Positions 50,885 to 62,220 of a stretch of DNA of 64,000 nt are shown here, piece after piece. This DNA comes from an uncultured Dechloromonas sp. (GTDB taxonomy: Bacteria; Pseudomonadota; Gammaproteobacteria; Burkholderiales; Rhodocyclaceae), in contig NZ_CAMFKO010000013.1 in NCBI RefSeq assembly GCF_945957265.1, forward strand, positions 35,467-99,466, read 5' to 3'. The notes under the pieces are model-generated. The model worked only from the letters and a program-made list of their open reading frames with translations. It was not told the origin of the DNA and did no database searches. The position numbers were made by a program, and so were the translations under genes. Each line of letters starts with the position of its first letter. The first letter of the stretch is position 1.

Positions 50885-51818
50885 ATTTTTCTAGATTGAA
50901 TTCCTCGGACCCGCTCGGCAGTTCCAGCTGAGCGCGCAGCCCCTCCAGGCGCGATTTCAGCAGCGGGGAAAGCAGCCATTGTAACAATAGGCTGGTCGGA
51001 ACGACCGTCAATACCATCACAATCAGATAAACGGAAAATACCAGGAGGATGGGGCGCCGCCGCCAGCTGCCGCGTCGACCGCAGGCGCGGATCAGCCGCG
51101 ACCAGACGCCGAAGGCGCGGCGGCCGGCGCGTTCGCTGATCGCCAGGCGGGGATTGACGGTCACGGCACGCAGGCCGGTGAGCATGGGCTGGCCGGATTT
51201 TTCGGCATTGCGGTCCAAGGCATCGGCCAGGGCGCGGCCGAAGCGGCTGGCTCCGAGGATTTCCTCCGGGGCGACGCCGGCCGGCGGCAGGCCGAAAAAG
51301 CGGTCGCGCTGGCCGGTCAGCACCCAGCGCGGGGTGGTGATGAAGGTGGCCAGCGGATGGCCGCGGTCGGTGAAGGCCAGGTGGTCGCACAGCTTGCCGC
51401 CGGCCTCGGTGATCAACTTCTGCATGGTTTCCTGGGCCGACAGCCACATGTTGCGGCAGGCGACCAGGGTGACGACCGGCTTGCCGCGGATCAGGCGTTT
51501 TCCTTCATTACTGTGCAGGAAGGCGGTGATCGGCAGGGCGGGCGACAGGAACCAGACCTGGTAGCACAGGATGACCAGGTCGAAGTCGGCATCGGCGGCA
51601 AGGCTCAGCGGCTGGAGCGGCGGCGCGTCGCCTTGCACGCACTCGGGCATGGCGTCGACGAAATCGACGATGGGCCACGGGAACGGGTAGGGCGTGGCCG
51701 GGACCAGGGTTTCCACATGCACCCGATGGCCGGCTTCGCGCAGCGGACCGGTCACTTGCGCGGCGATGTCGGAAAGCTGCCCGGTTTGCGAGTAATTGAC
51801 GACGAGAACCTGCTTCAT
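50868..51818 (-). CDS. darA: Dialkylresorcinol condensing/aromatising enzyme, DarA-like flavodoxin protein
   Basis: This 316-aa protein has an N-terminal flavodoxin-like fold: MKQVLVVNYSQTGQLSDIAA contains the phosphate-binding loop, and DLVILCYQVWFLSPALPITA the second loop. A membrane-type helix lies near the C-terminus (ILLVFSVYLIVMVLTVVPTS). This combination is typical of DarA, which with DarB forms the resorcinol ring; it probably oxidises the cyclohexanedione using FMN. It is the first gene of the run and is divergent from pyrG, 157 nt apart, so the operon promoter should lie in that gap. Confidence 0.85.
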   Translation of the reverse strand: MKQVLVVNYSQTGQLSDIAAQVTGPLREAGHRVHVETLVPATPYPFPWPIVDFVDAMPECVQGDAPPLQPLSLAADADFDLVILCYQVWFLSPALPITAFLHSNEGKRLIRGKPVVTLVACRNMWLSAQETMQKLITEAGGKLCDHLAFTDRGHPLATFITTPRWVLTGQRDRFFGLPPAGVAPEEILGASRFGRALADALDRNAEKSGQPMLTGLRAVTVNPRLAISERAGRRAFGVWSRLIRACGRRGSWRRRPILLVFSVYLIVMVLTVVPTSLLLQWLLSPLLKSRLEGLRAQLELPSGSEEFNLEKYDQSR

Positions 51819-51919
51819 TTGGCTTCTGGCGGTGGATTCAGCGCGAATTCTAACAAAGGGGGAAGGGGCTTTGTCGCCGGTTCCTCATTCGATTTGAATG
51901 CCGCGCAAAGTCGACGCGC

Positions 51920-53613
<1,694 letters not shown>

Positions 53614-53632
53614 TGAAACTTTGCGGTTTCGA

Positions 53633-53656
53633 GGCTGGTCTTGACCAGCCTTTTTT
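53633..53656 (+). terminator. Terminator-like hairpin inside the kdsA fragment
   Basis: GGCTGGTC (53633-53640) pairs perfectly with GACCAGCC (53643-53650), leaving a very short loop, and is followed by six T (53651-53656). The same place in intact kdsA has mismatches, so the strong hairpin is special to the fragment. It could stop part of the pyrG transcripts. Confidence 0.6.
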
Positions 53657-53668
53657 CCTGATCGCCGG

Positions 53669-53727
53669 GACAGCCGGAGCGCAGAGCAGGGGCCCCGCTT
53701 TGCGGGGATGCGACCGCGCAGGCTGTC
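53669..53727 (+). repeat. Palindromic insert between pyrG and kdsA
   Basis: Outer inverted repeat GACAGCC (53669-53675)/GGCTGTC (53721-53727) encloses a 6-bp hairpin CCCCGC-TTT-GCGGGG (53693-53707) and the palindrome GGGGCCCC. The structure resembles a small REP- or MITE-like unit. GGAGGGG just after it (53737-53743) serves as ribosome site for the intact kdsA. No family can be assigned by eye. Confidence 0.5.
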
Positions 53728-53749
53728 ATAAGGCCCGGAGGGGATTGGC

Positions 53750-54586
53750 ATGAAACTTTGCGGTTTTGACGCGGGTCTTGATCAGCCGTTTTTTCTGATT
53801 GCAGGGCCTTGTACTGCTGAATCCGAGCAGTTGTGTCTTGATGTGGCTGGCTATATGAAGGAAGTCTGCGGGCGCCTAGGCATTCCGTACATTTTCAAGG
53901 CTTCCTACGACAAGGCCAACCGCAGTTCCGGCACCTCGGTACGTGGCCTTGGTCTGGATGAAGGCCTGCGCATTTTCTCCGAAGTGCAGCGCCAGATCGG
54001 CGTGCCGGTGCTGACCGACGTGCATACCGTCGAGGACATCCCCGCCGTTGCGGCCGTTGTTGATGTCCTGCAGACCCCGGCCTTCCTGTGCCGGCAGACC
54101 GATTTCATCCATGCCGTCGCCTCCTGCGGCAAGCCGGTGAACATCAAGAAGGGCCAGTTCCTGGCGCCGGGCGACATGAAGAACGTCGTCGCCAAGGCGC
54201 GCGAGGTGAACAACGGCGCCGACAACATCATGGTCTGCGAGCGCGGTGCTTCGTTCGGTTACAACAATCTGGTTTCCGACATGCGCAGCTTGGCCATCAT
54301 GCGTGAAACTGACTGCCCGGTGGTGTTCGACGCGACCCACAGCGTACAGCTGCCGGGTGGGCAGGGTACGGTTTCCGGCGGCCAACGCGAATTCGTGCCG
54401 GTGCTGGCGCGGGCCGCGGTGGCGGTCGGCATCTCCGGCCTGTTCATGGAAACCCATCCCTGTCCTGAAAAGGCCTGGTCGGATGGTCCGAACAGCTGGC
54501 CGCTGGATCGTATGGAAAGCCTGCTCGCCACGCTGGTGGCACTCGACAAGGCGGTGAAGTCGGCCGGCTTCGAGGAGTTGAAGTAA
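53750..54586 (+). CDS. kdsA: 3-deoxy-8-phosphooctulonate (KDO-8-P) synthase
   Basis: This 278-aa enzyme condenses arabinose-5-P and phosphoenolpyruvate for LPS inner core. Motifs seen are [80 protein letters not shown] and [27 protein letters not shown] lies 6 nt before the ATG. The first about 35 codons use more A/T-ending codons than the rest, unlike the duplicated fragment upstream. It overlaps the DUF1330 gene by one base. Confidence 0.97.
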   Translation: MKLCGFDAGLDQPFFLIAGPCTAESEQLCLDVAGYMKEVCGRLGIPYIFKASYDKANRSSGTSVRGLGLDEGLRIFSEVQRQIGVPVLTDVHTVEDIPAVAAVVDVLQTPAFLCRQTDFIHAVASCGKPVNIKKGQFLAPGDMKNVVAKAREVNNGADNIMVCERGASFGYNNLVSDMRSLAIMRETDCPVVFDATHSVQLPGGQGTVSGGQREFVPVLARAAVAVGISGLFMETHPCPEKAWSDGPNSWPLDRMESLLATLVALDKAVKSAGFEELK

Positions 54587-54894
54587 TGCCGGGCAAGGGC
54601 TATATCGTTGCCGAGGTCAAGGTGCATGACGCCGAGGCCATCGTCCGCTATCGCCAGCTGTCCACGGTCGCGGTCGAACAATACGGCGGTCGTTTCCTCG
54701 TCCGGGGAGGCGCTTCCGAAATTCTCGAAGGCAAATGGTCGCCGCCCGAGCGGATGATCGTCATCGAGTTCGAGTCGGTCGAGCAAGCCAAGCGTTTCTA
54801 CGATTCGCCCGAGTACCAGGCGGCCCGCAAGGCCCGCGAAAATATTGCCGAAATGAACATGCTGGTCATTTCCGGTATTGATAATCAGGTTTAA
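54586..54894 (+). CDS. DUF1330 domain-containing protein
   Basis: This 102-aa ferredoxin-like (dimeric alpha-beta barrel) protein has the DUF1330 pattern: GYIVAEVKVHDAEAIVRYRQ, YGGRFLVRGGASEILEGKW and IVIEFESVEQAKRFYDSPEY. It starts on the last base of kdsA (TAATG) and precedes eno by 36 nt, so it travels with the pyrG-kdsA-eno block. No biochemical role is known for the family. Confidence 0.9.
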   Translation: MPGKGYIVAEVKVHDAEAIVRYRQLSTVAVEQYGGRFLVRGGASEILEGKWSPPERMIVIEFESVEQAKRFYDSPEYQAARKARENIAEMNMLVISGIDNQV

Positions 54895-54921
54895 TTTGTT
54901 CTTTCAACCTTCTGAAAATAA

Positions 54922-56214
<1,293 letters not shown>

Positions 56215-56220
56215 TCGCGC

Positions 56221-56505
56221 ATGCGTTGGCTGACGGTCGGCCTTCTCGCAGCCATTGGCCTGCTCCAGTACCCCCTATGGGTGGGTAAGGGGGGCTGGCT
56301 GAAGGTGTGGGAATACGACCGTCAGTTGCAGCAGCAAAAGGAAGTCACCCGCAAACTGGAAATCCGGAATGCGGGTCTCGATGCCGAAGTCCGAGACCTG
56401 AAGCAGGGTTACGACGCCATCGAGGAACGTGCCCGCTTCGAGCTGGGCATGGTCAAACAGGACGAAACCTTCGTCCAGATCCCGGAAAAAGTTCCCGGGA
56501 AATAA
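56221..56505 (+). CDS. ftsB: Cell division protein FtsB
   Basis: This 94-aa bitopic protein has one N-terminal membrane helix ([17 protein letters not shown]) followed by a periplasmic coiled coil ([20 protein letters not shown]) with the family tail [20 protein letters not shown]. It forms the FtsQBL complex of the divisome. It starts 6 nt after eno, the standard place for ftsB in proteobacteria. Confidence 0.95.
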   Translation: MRWLTVGLLAAIGLLQYPLWVGKGGWLKVWEYDRQLQQQKEVTRKLEIRNAGLDAEVRDLKQGYDAIEERARFELGMVKQDETFVQIPEKVPGK

Positions 56506-56590
56506 TTCTCGAAATCCCGCCAGACGCAGTAGCCACTGATATTTGCCTCCGCTAGAATCGCTCCCAGCAGTCCCCCCCGAGGAGAACAAA

Positions 56591-57061
56591 ATGCTGCTCA
56601 AGGTTGGCGAACAAGCCCCTGTGTTTTCACTGCCGGATGCCGATATGGAGACGATCGATCTGGCCAGGTACCAAGGCAAGCACATCGTTATCTTCTTCTA
56701 TCCGAAGGATGGGACGCCTTGTTGCACAAAGGAAGTCACTGACTTCTCGGATCACGAGGACGACTTTCTTCGCCACGATTGCGTCCTGCTCGGCATCAGC
56801 CGGGACGATTGCCTGAAACATGCGGAGTTTCGCGACAAGGAAGGCATCGGCATCGAGTTGCTGTCGGATACCGAAGGCATCGTCTGCAAGCAGTACGGCG
56901 TCTGGCAGGCCAAGGAAGTCGATGGCCACCGGAAATTCGGCGTTTGCCGCTCCACCTTCGTGATTGATCGTACCGGGACCATTCGGCATGCGCTGTATAA
57001 CGTCAATTACAAGGGGCATGCCCTTGACGTGCTGCGTCTGGTCAAGGAACTCAACGCCTGA
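56591..57061 (+). CDS. bcp: Thiol peroxidase of the BCP/PrxQ family
   Basis: This 156-aa peroxiredoxin reduces hydroperoxides with thioredoxin. The core is VFSLPDADMETIDLARYQGK and FFYPKDGTPCCTKEVTDFSD. The peroxidatic Cys is Cys45, preceded by an extra Cys44, while the usual resolving Cys five residues later is a Thr. Other Cys at about residues 62, 72, 98 and 118 could take the resolving role. ATG 56591 has GGAG 6 nt upstream. It is separated from ftsB by 85 nt. Confidence 0.92.
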   Translation: MLLKVGEQAPVFSLPDADMETIDLARYQGKHIVIFFYPKDGTPCCTKEVTDFSDHEDDFLRHDCVLLGISRDDCLKHAEFRDKEGIGIELLSDTEGIVCKQYGVWQAKEVDGHRKFGVCRSTFVIDRTGTIRHALYNVNYKGHALDVLRLVKELNA

Positions 57062-57177
57062 GCTTTCGGGGCGCAATGTTAAAATCAGCCATTCGCGCAG
57101 ATTCAAGCTTTGCCGCAAACGCGTCGTGAGTTTGGTAAATCGCCGAGAATGCCCATCAATACTAGGAAATCCACAGA

Positions 57178-57678
57178 ATGAACATGCAGGTTGCCAAGAA
57201 CACCGTTATCACACTCGATTACCACGTCAAGGATCCGGATGGCGAAGTGGTCGACGAAGGCCGCGAGCCGCTGGTTTACCTGCATGGCGGCTACGACGAC
57301 ATTTTCCCGAAAATCGAGGAAGCGCTGCAGGGCAAGAAGGTCGGCGAGTCGGTCCAGGTCAAGCTGCAGCCGGATGAGGCCTTTGGCGAATACGATGCCG
57401 AAATGGTCCAGATCGAGCCGCGCAAGGATTTCCCGAAGGAACTCCAGGTCGGCATGCAGTTCGAGGGTGGCCCGGAAGATGGCGGCGAAGACGATTTCGT
57501 GATCTATCGGGTGACCGATATCGCCGACGACAAGGTCGTGCTTGACGGCAATCATCCCCTGGCCGGCATGGCGCTGGTGTTCACCTGCACCGTGACCTCG
57601 ATTCGCCCGGCCAGCGAGGAAGAAGTCGAACATGGCCACGTTCATCATCCGGATGAGGATGGCGAAACCTGCCACTAA
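57178..57678 (+). CDS. slyD: FKBP-type peptidyl-prolyl isomerase, SlyD-like
   Basis: This 166-aa cytosolic chaperone-isomerase has a split FKBP domain (AKNTVITLDYHVKDPDGEVV, YLHGGYDDIFPKIEEALQGK) with the insert-in-flap chaperone domain (PRKDFPKELQVGMQFEG). The C-terminal tail has metal-binding His and Asp/Glu (EHGHVHHPDEDGETCH), as in SlyD, which assists nickel delivery. Its own terminator follows at 57700. Confidence 0.94.
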   Translation: MNMQVAKNTVITLDYHVKDPDGEVVDEGREPLVYLHGGYDDIFPKIEEALQGKKVGESVQVKLQPDEAFGEYDAEMVQIEPRKDFPKELQVGMQFEGGPEDGGEDDFVIYRVTDIADDKVVLDGNHPLAGMALVFTCTVTSIRPASEEEVEHGHVHHPDEDGETCH

Positions 57679-57699
57679 GGCGAGCCCATCGCTGACCGG

Positions 57700-57725
57700 A
57701 ATACCCGCTGCGGCGGGTATTTTTT
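57700..57725 (+). terminator. Rho-independent terminator of slyD
   Basis: The 9-bp stem AATACCCGC/GCGGGTATT (57700-57708, 57713-57721) has a TGCG tetraloop and a T-run to 57725, 22 nt after the slyD stop. The loop is the same as in the hom terminator. Confidence 0.9.
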
Positions 57726-57773
57726 CATCAGCTGAAATCCTGCCCGGCGCGGCGCCCGCGTATGGGTGCCGTG

Positions 57774-58736
57774 CTAGTCGTGTCTTGCCGGCCAGGGATG
57801 GGTTTCGAAGCGGATCGCGGCGGGCGCGTCGGAGTCGATGATCCCCGTGGTCCACCCCATGAACGGCGAGCCGAAGGTTTCGACGCGAACGAAGTTGCTC
57901 AGCGGCCGGCCGGTTTGATCGCGCATCGGCTGATCGATGCGGTTCATGTGCGTATCGCCATGAACGGCTACCACCTGTCCCTGAAAGCGTAGCGTTTCTT
58001 CGCGCAGCGCATCGAGAAACTCGCGGTACGCCCGATGCGCCAGGCCTTGCGTGTAGTGCGTAAAGCCGGGGTTGGCCTGAAACAGCAGGACGATGCTGCG
58101 CATCTTCTCGCGGCGGGCAAGCGCGAAATTCTCCCTGAGCCAGGCGACGGTGACCGGATGGCGCGCCACGTATTCGGTACGCGGCGTGTCGGTCATTCCC
58201 CAGTTGTTGTTGCCTCCCGGCAAATTGAAGGTGACGAAGAGCGTCGGACCCAGGCGAAAGCGGGCGTGCTCGGGGTAGGTGCCGGGCTGCCGCTCGAGCG
58301 CCAGGGCCGCCTGGCCGAGCGCCTGATCCTTGCTCCAGAACAGGCCGCGCAGCTTGGCCAGTCGTTCCAGCGGGTCGTATCCCCCGTTGCTGAGACGCTC
58401 GCAGTCCGTCCATTCGTTATCCCCGGGAACGAAAACGAAGGGGGGACGACTGCTGTCGAACAGCTGGAAACGGTCCGCAAATACCTCGTCCGAGCACAGG
58501 TTCGAGCCGGACTTGAAATCGCCGACATGGACGATCACATCGACTTTGCTGTCGGCGATGGCTGACAGCATCTTCGGCAACTCCGTCCGCTCGTGGGCGT
58601 TGTAGGGGGTGTCGCCGATCAGCGCGAAGCGCCAGCTGTCGGCGCTCGCCGACAAGGACAGGGTGGCCAGCGCCAAGGCCGGCAGCAGTCGGCGGATGAT
58701 GAATCCGCCAGCCTTTGCCCGGCGCTTGCCGATCAA
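57774..58736 (-). CDS. Secreted metallophosphoesterase (calcineurin-like)
   Basis: This 320-aa protein has an N-terminal signal sequence ([16 protein letters not shown]) and a dimetal phosphoesterase core. Visible motifs are [60 protein letters not shown] and [17 protein letters not shown]. It is periplasmic or secreted and the substrate is unknown. The start overlaps the mutS stop by 4 nt, so the two are co-transcribed from the right. Confidence 0.88.
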   Translation of the reverse strand: MIGKRRAKAGGFIIRRLLPALALATLSLSASADSWRFALIGDTPYNAHERTELPKMLSAIADSKVDVIVHVGDFKSGSNLCSDEVFADRFQLFDSSRPPFVFVPGDNEWTDCERLSNGGYDPLERLAKLRGLFWSKDQALGQAALALERQPGTYPEHARFRLGPTLFVTFNLPGGNNNWGMTDTPRTEYVARHPVTVAWLRENFALARREKMRSIVLLFQANPGFTHYTQGLAHRAYREFLDALREETLRFQGQVVAVHGDTHMNRIDQPMRDQTGRPLSNFVRVETFGSPFMGWTTGIIDSDAPAAIRFETHPWPARHD

Positions 58737-61315
58737 CGCAACAGCCCTTTCAAGGCATACAGGGCGTCGAGCGCTTCGCGCGGGGTCAGGCTATCGGGGT
58801 CGATCGCCGCCAGCTCGTTGACGACCGGGTGCGGCTCGGGCTCCAGCGGCTCCGGTTCGCCCTGGGCAAAGAGGTCGGGCTGCAGCGGATCGACGGTGGC
58901 GCGCTGCTCGAATTCGCGCAGCTGCTTGCGGGCAGCGCGGACGACGCTGCCGGGGATGCCGGCCAGCGCGGCGACCTGGATACCGTAGCTCTGGTTGGCA
59001 GGGCCTTCCTCGACGGCATGCATGAAGACGATGCGGTCATTATGCTCGACGGCGCCGAGGTGGACGTTGGCCAGTTCCGAATACTCGTGCGACAGCCGGG
59101 TCAGCTCGAAATAGTGGGTGGCGAACAAGGTCAGGCTGCGGTTCTTCTCGATCAGGTGGCGCAGGATGGCGAAGGCCAGCGCCATGCCGTCGAAGGTCGA
59201 GGTGCCGCGGCCGATTTCGTCCATCAAGACCAGGCTCTGGTCGGTTGCGTGATGCAGGATGGCGGCGGCTTCGGTCATCTCGACCATGAAGGTCGAACGT
59301 CCGGAAGCCAGGTCGTCGGAAGCGCCGATGCGGGTGAAGATGCGGTCGAGTGGGCCGAGCACGCAGGATTCGGCAGGCACGTAGCTGCCGATGTGGGCGA
59401 GCAGGGCGATCAGCGCGACCTGCCGCATGTAGGTCGATTTACCGCCCATGTTCGGGCCGGTGATCAGCAGCAGGCGGCGGTTGTCGGCCAACAGGCAGTC
59501 GTTGGCGATGAAGGTTTCGGCCAGGTTGGCGAGTTCGCCTTCGACCACCGGGTGGCGGCCATTGACGATGTTGAGCTGCGTTTCGGCGGCGAATCCGGGT
59601 TTGCACCAGTTGCGTTTCAAGGCCGATTCGGCGAACCCGGCCAGCAGGTCGAGTTGGGCCACGGCGCGGGCGATACCCTGCAGGGTAGGGACGACCGGCA
59701 GCAGCGCATCGAGGATCGCTTCGTAGAGAAGCTTCTCGCGCGCCAGCGAACGCTCCTGGGCCGACAGCGCCTTGTCCTCGAAGGCCTTCAGCTCGGGGGT
59801 GATGTAGCGCTCGGCGTTCTTCAGCGTCTGCCGACGGCGGTAGTCGTCGGGAATCTTGTCGACGTTGGCGTGCGTGACTTCGATGTAGAAGCCATGCACC
59901 TTGTTGAACTCGACCTTGAGGCTGGAAATGCCGGTCCGCTCGCGTTCGCGGGCTTCCATGTCGATGAGGAAGGCGCCGCAGTTGTCGTTCAGCGAGCGCA
60001 GCTCATCCAGGTCGGGGTCGTAGCCCGGGGCGATGACGCCGCCGTCGCGGACCTGGGCGCCGGGCTCGGCGGCGATGGCGCGGACCAGCAATTCAAGGGC
60101 GGCGGCCGGGGTTTGCAGCTCGCCGAACAGTTGCACGATCAGCGGTGCCGCGTGTTCCATCAAGGGGGCGCGCAGTTCCGGCAGGCGGGCCAGCGATTCG
60201 CGCAGGCTGGCCAGGTCGCGCGGGCGGGCATTGCGCAGCGCGATGCGGCCGGCGATGCGCTCGATATCGGCGATGCCGCGCAGCGCTTTGCGCACGTCGC
60301 CGGCAAGCCGGCCATAGTCCTCGAGCAGCCCTTCGACGGCGCCGTGCCGCAGGGCGGGGATGTCCCGGTCGCGCAGCGGGTGGTGCAGGGTATGGCGTAA
60401 CAGGCGCGATCCCATGCTGGTCACGCAGTTGTCGAGCAGGGAATAGAGGGTCGGAGAAGGCTGCCCGCGCAGGGTTTCGGTCAACTCCAGGTTGCGCCGG
60501 GTAGCCAGGTCCAGCCCGAGGAAGGCGCCTTCCAGTTCGACCGTCAGCCCGCGCAAGTGCGGCAGCTTTCCCGATTGCGTCGCCTGGGCGTACTGCAAAA
60601 GGGCGCCGGCGGCAGCGATGGCCGGTTTCAGGCCTTCGGCGCCGAAGCCGGCCAGCGAGGCAACTTCGAACTGGTCGCAGAGCAGGCGTCGGGCGGAATC
60701 GAAATCGAAATACCAGTCCGGCTGTCGGGTCCGGGCTGCGTCGATGGTGAAATTCGGCGTCCAGCTTTCGGGATAGAGAATTTCAGCCGGACGGATGCGC
60801 TCCAGCGTCGCGGGTAGCTGCTCGGTTGCCACCTCGATCAGGATGAATTCGCCGCTGGCCAGGTTCAGCCGCGCAATCCCGGCCGTATTCCGGTGCGTGG
60901 CGACGGCGAGCAGCCAGATGTCCTGCTTGTCGTCGATCAGCGCGGCATCGGTCAGCGTACCGGGCGTCACGATGCGGGCGACCGCGCGTTCGACCGGTCC
61001 CTTGCTGGTGGCCGGGTCGCCGATCTGCTCGCAGATCACCGCCGATTCGCCCATCTTGACCAGGCGCGCCAGGTAGGGCTCCAGGGAGTGGAAGGGGATG
61101 CCGCACATCTTGATCGGCACGCCGGCCGACTGGCCGCGCGTGGTCAGCGTGATGTCGAGCAGTCGTGCGGCCTTCTCGGCATCTTCGTAGAACAATTCGT
61201 AGAAATCGCCCATCCGGTAGAAGAGCAGGGTGTTCGGGTGCTTCGCCTTGAGGGCGAGATATTGCACCATCATCGGGGTGTGCTTGGGCTGCTCGGTTTT
61301 TGCTTCTTTGGCCAT
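58733..61315 (-). CDS. mutS: DNA mismatch repair protein MutS
   Basis: This 860-aa protein has the mismatch-binding domain at the start ([40 protein letters not shown] with the Phe-x-Glu reading motif). The ATPase at the end has Walker [21 protein letters not shown] near residue 620, [40 protein letters not shown] and [20 protein letters not shown]. It is full length. It starts 16 nt after queF. A C-terminal MutS dimerisation helix pair ([19 protein letters not shown]) is present. Confidence 0.98.
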   Translation of the reverse strand: MAKEAKTEQPKHTPMMVQYLALKAKHPNTLLFYRMGDFYELFYEDAEKAARLLDITLTTRGQSAGVPIKMCGIPFHSLEPYLARLVKMGESAVICEQIGDPATSKGPVERAVARIVTPGTLTDAALIDDKQDIWLLAVATHRNTAGIARLNLASGEFILIEVATEQLPATLERIRPAEILYPESWTPNFTIDAARTRQPDWYFDFDSARRLLCDQFEVASLAGFGAEGLKPAIAAAGALLQYAQATQSGKLPHLRGLTVELEGAFLGLDLATRRNLELTETLRGQPSPTLYSLLDNCVTSMGSRLLRHTLHHPLRDRDIPALRHGAVEGLLEDYGRLAGDVRKALRGIADIERIAGRIALRNARPRDLASLRESLARLPELRAPLMEHAAPLIVQLFGELQTPAAALELLVRAIAAEPGAQVRDGGVIAPGYDPDLDELRSLNDNCGAFLIDMEARERERTGISSLKVEFNKVHGFYIEVTHANVDKIPDDYRRRQTLKNAERYITPELKAFEDKALSAQERSLAREKLLYEAILDALLPVVPTLQGIARAVAQLDLLAGFAESALKRNWCKPGFAAETQLNIVNGRHPVVEGELANLAETFIANDCLLADNRRLLLITGPNMGGKSTYMRQVALIALLAHIGSYVPAESCVLGPLDRIFTRIGASDDLASGRSTFMVEMTEAAAILHHATDQSLVLMDEIGRGTSTFDGMALAFAILRHLIEKNRSLTLFATHYFELTRLSHEYSELANVHLGAVEHNDRIVFMHAVEEGPANQSYGIQVAALAGIPGSVVRAARKQLREFEQRATVDPLQPDLFAQGEPEPLEPEPHPVVNELAAIDPDSLTPREALDALYALKGLLR

Positions 61316-61331
61316 GTTCTTGTGATGTGGG

Positions 61332-62180
61332 TTACTGCCGGATTTCGCGGGTGTTGTCGGGGGCAGGGAAGTCGCCGGTGCTGCGGAAGGGATTGATGTC
61401 GAGCCCGCCGCGCCGCGTGTAGCGGGCGTGGACGGCCAGGGCTTCGGGCCGGCAGCGGGCCAGCAGATCGGTAAAGATGCGCTCCACGCACTGTTCGTGG
61501 AATTCGTTGTGATTGCGGAAGGAGACGATGTAGCGCAGCAGTCCGGCGCGCTCGATCGGCCGGCCGCGATAGCGGATGACGACCATGGCCCAGTCGGGCT
61601 GGCCGGTGACCAGGCAGTTGGATTTCAGCAGGTGCGAATACAGGGTTTCTTCAAGTATTGCGCCTGCTTGCGTCGTCAGCAGCTCGGGGGCCGGCTGGTA
61701 GCGGTCACAGGCGATGTCGAGGTCGTCGAGCGCGATGCCGGCCGGAATGCCGATGGCGGCAGTCGGTGCGCTGGCCAGGGGCTGCAGGGCGACAGCGATG
61801 GGGCGCCCGGCGGCGGCCGACAGGTCGCGGGTCATCGTTTGCGCTACGGACTCGGCGCTTTCGAAGCTGCTCTGATTGAAGGAGTTGAGGTACAGCTTGA
61901 AGGATTTCGACTCGATCAGATTCGGGCTGTCGGCCGGCACGCGGAAGGTGCCGACGGCAACGACCGGTTTTCCCCTGGCGTTCAGCCACGACAGTTCGTA
62001 GGCGTTCCACAGGTCTTCGCCGACAAAAGGAAGCGCCGAGTCGTCGATGCCGATTTCGCTGCGCTTGAGCTGGCGCGGAATCGGAAAAAGCAGTTCCGGC
62101 GCGTAGCGGCTCTGGTATTCGGTGGCCTTGCCCAGGGGCGAGGCATGGCTGGGGTCGTCGTGATGGGTGGTCGCGGTCAT
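61332..62180 (-). CDS. queF: NADPH-dependent 7-cyano-7-deazaguanine reductase
   Basis: This 282-aa bimodular QueF (long, YqcD-like) reduces preQ0 to preQ1 in queuosine synthesis. Segments seen are [20 protein letters not shown] at the start, [20 protein letters not shown] (E-S-K-S motif for NADPH), the active-site Cys in [20 protein letters not shown], and [20 protein letters not shown]. Queuosine is placed in the wobble position of tRNA-Asp, a copy of which lies at the right end of the window. Confidence 0.96.
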   Translation of the reverse strand: MTATTHHDDPSHASPLGKATEYQSRYAPELLFPIPRQLKRSEIGIDDSALPFVGEDLWNAYELSWLNARGKPVVAVGTFRVPADSPNLIESKSFKLYLNSFNQSSFESAESVAQTMTRDLSAAAGRPIAVALQPLASAPTAAIGIPAGIALDDLDIACDRYQPAPELLTTQAGAILEETLYSHLLKSNCLVTGQPDWAMVVIRYRGRPIERAGLLRYIVSFRNHNEFHEQCVERIFTDLLARCRPEALAVHARYTRRGGLDINPFRSTGDFPAPDNTREIRQ

Positions 62181-62220
62181 GGGGGCGGATTTTACCTGTT
62201 CGCCGGTTGCCGATTTCAGC

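Noticed and set aside
58715..60400. 560-codon plus-strand frame opposite mutS
   Set aside because: Shadow of mutS, whose motifs are complete on the other strand.
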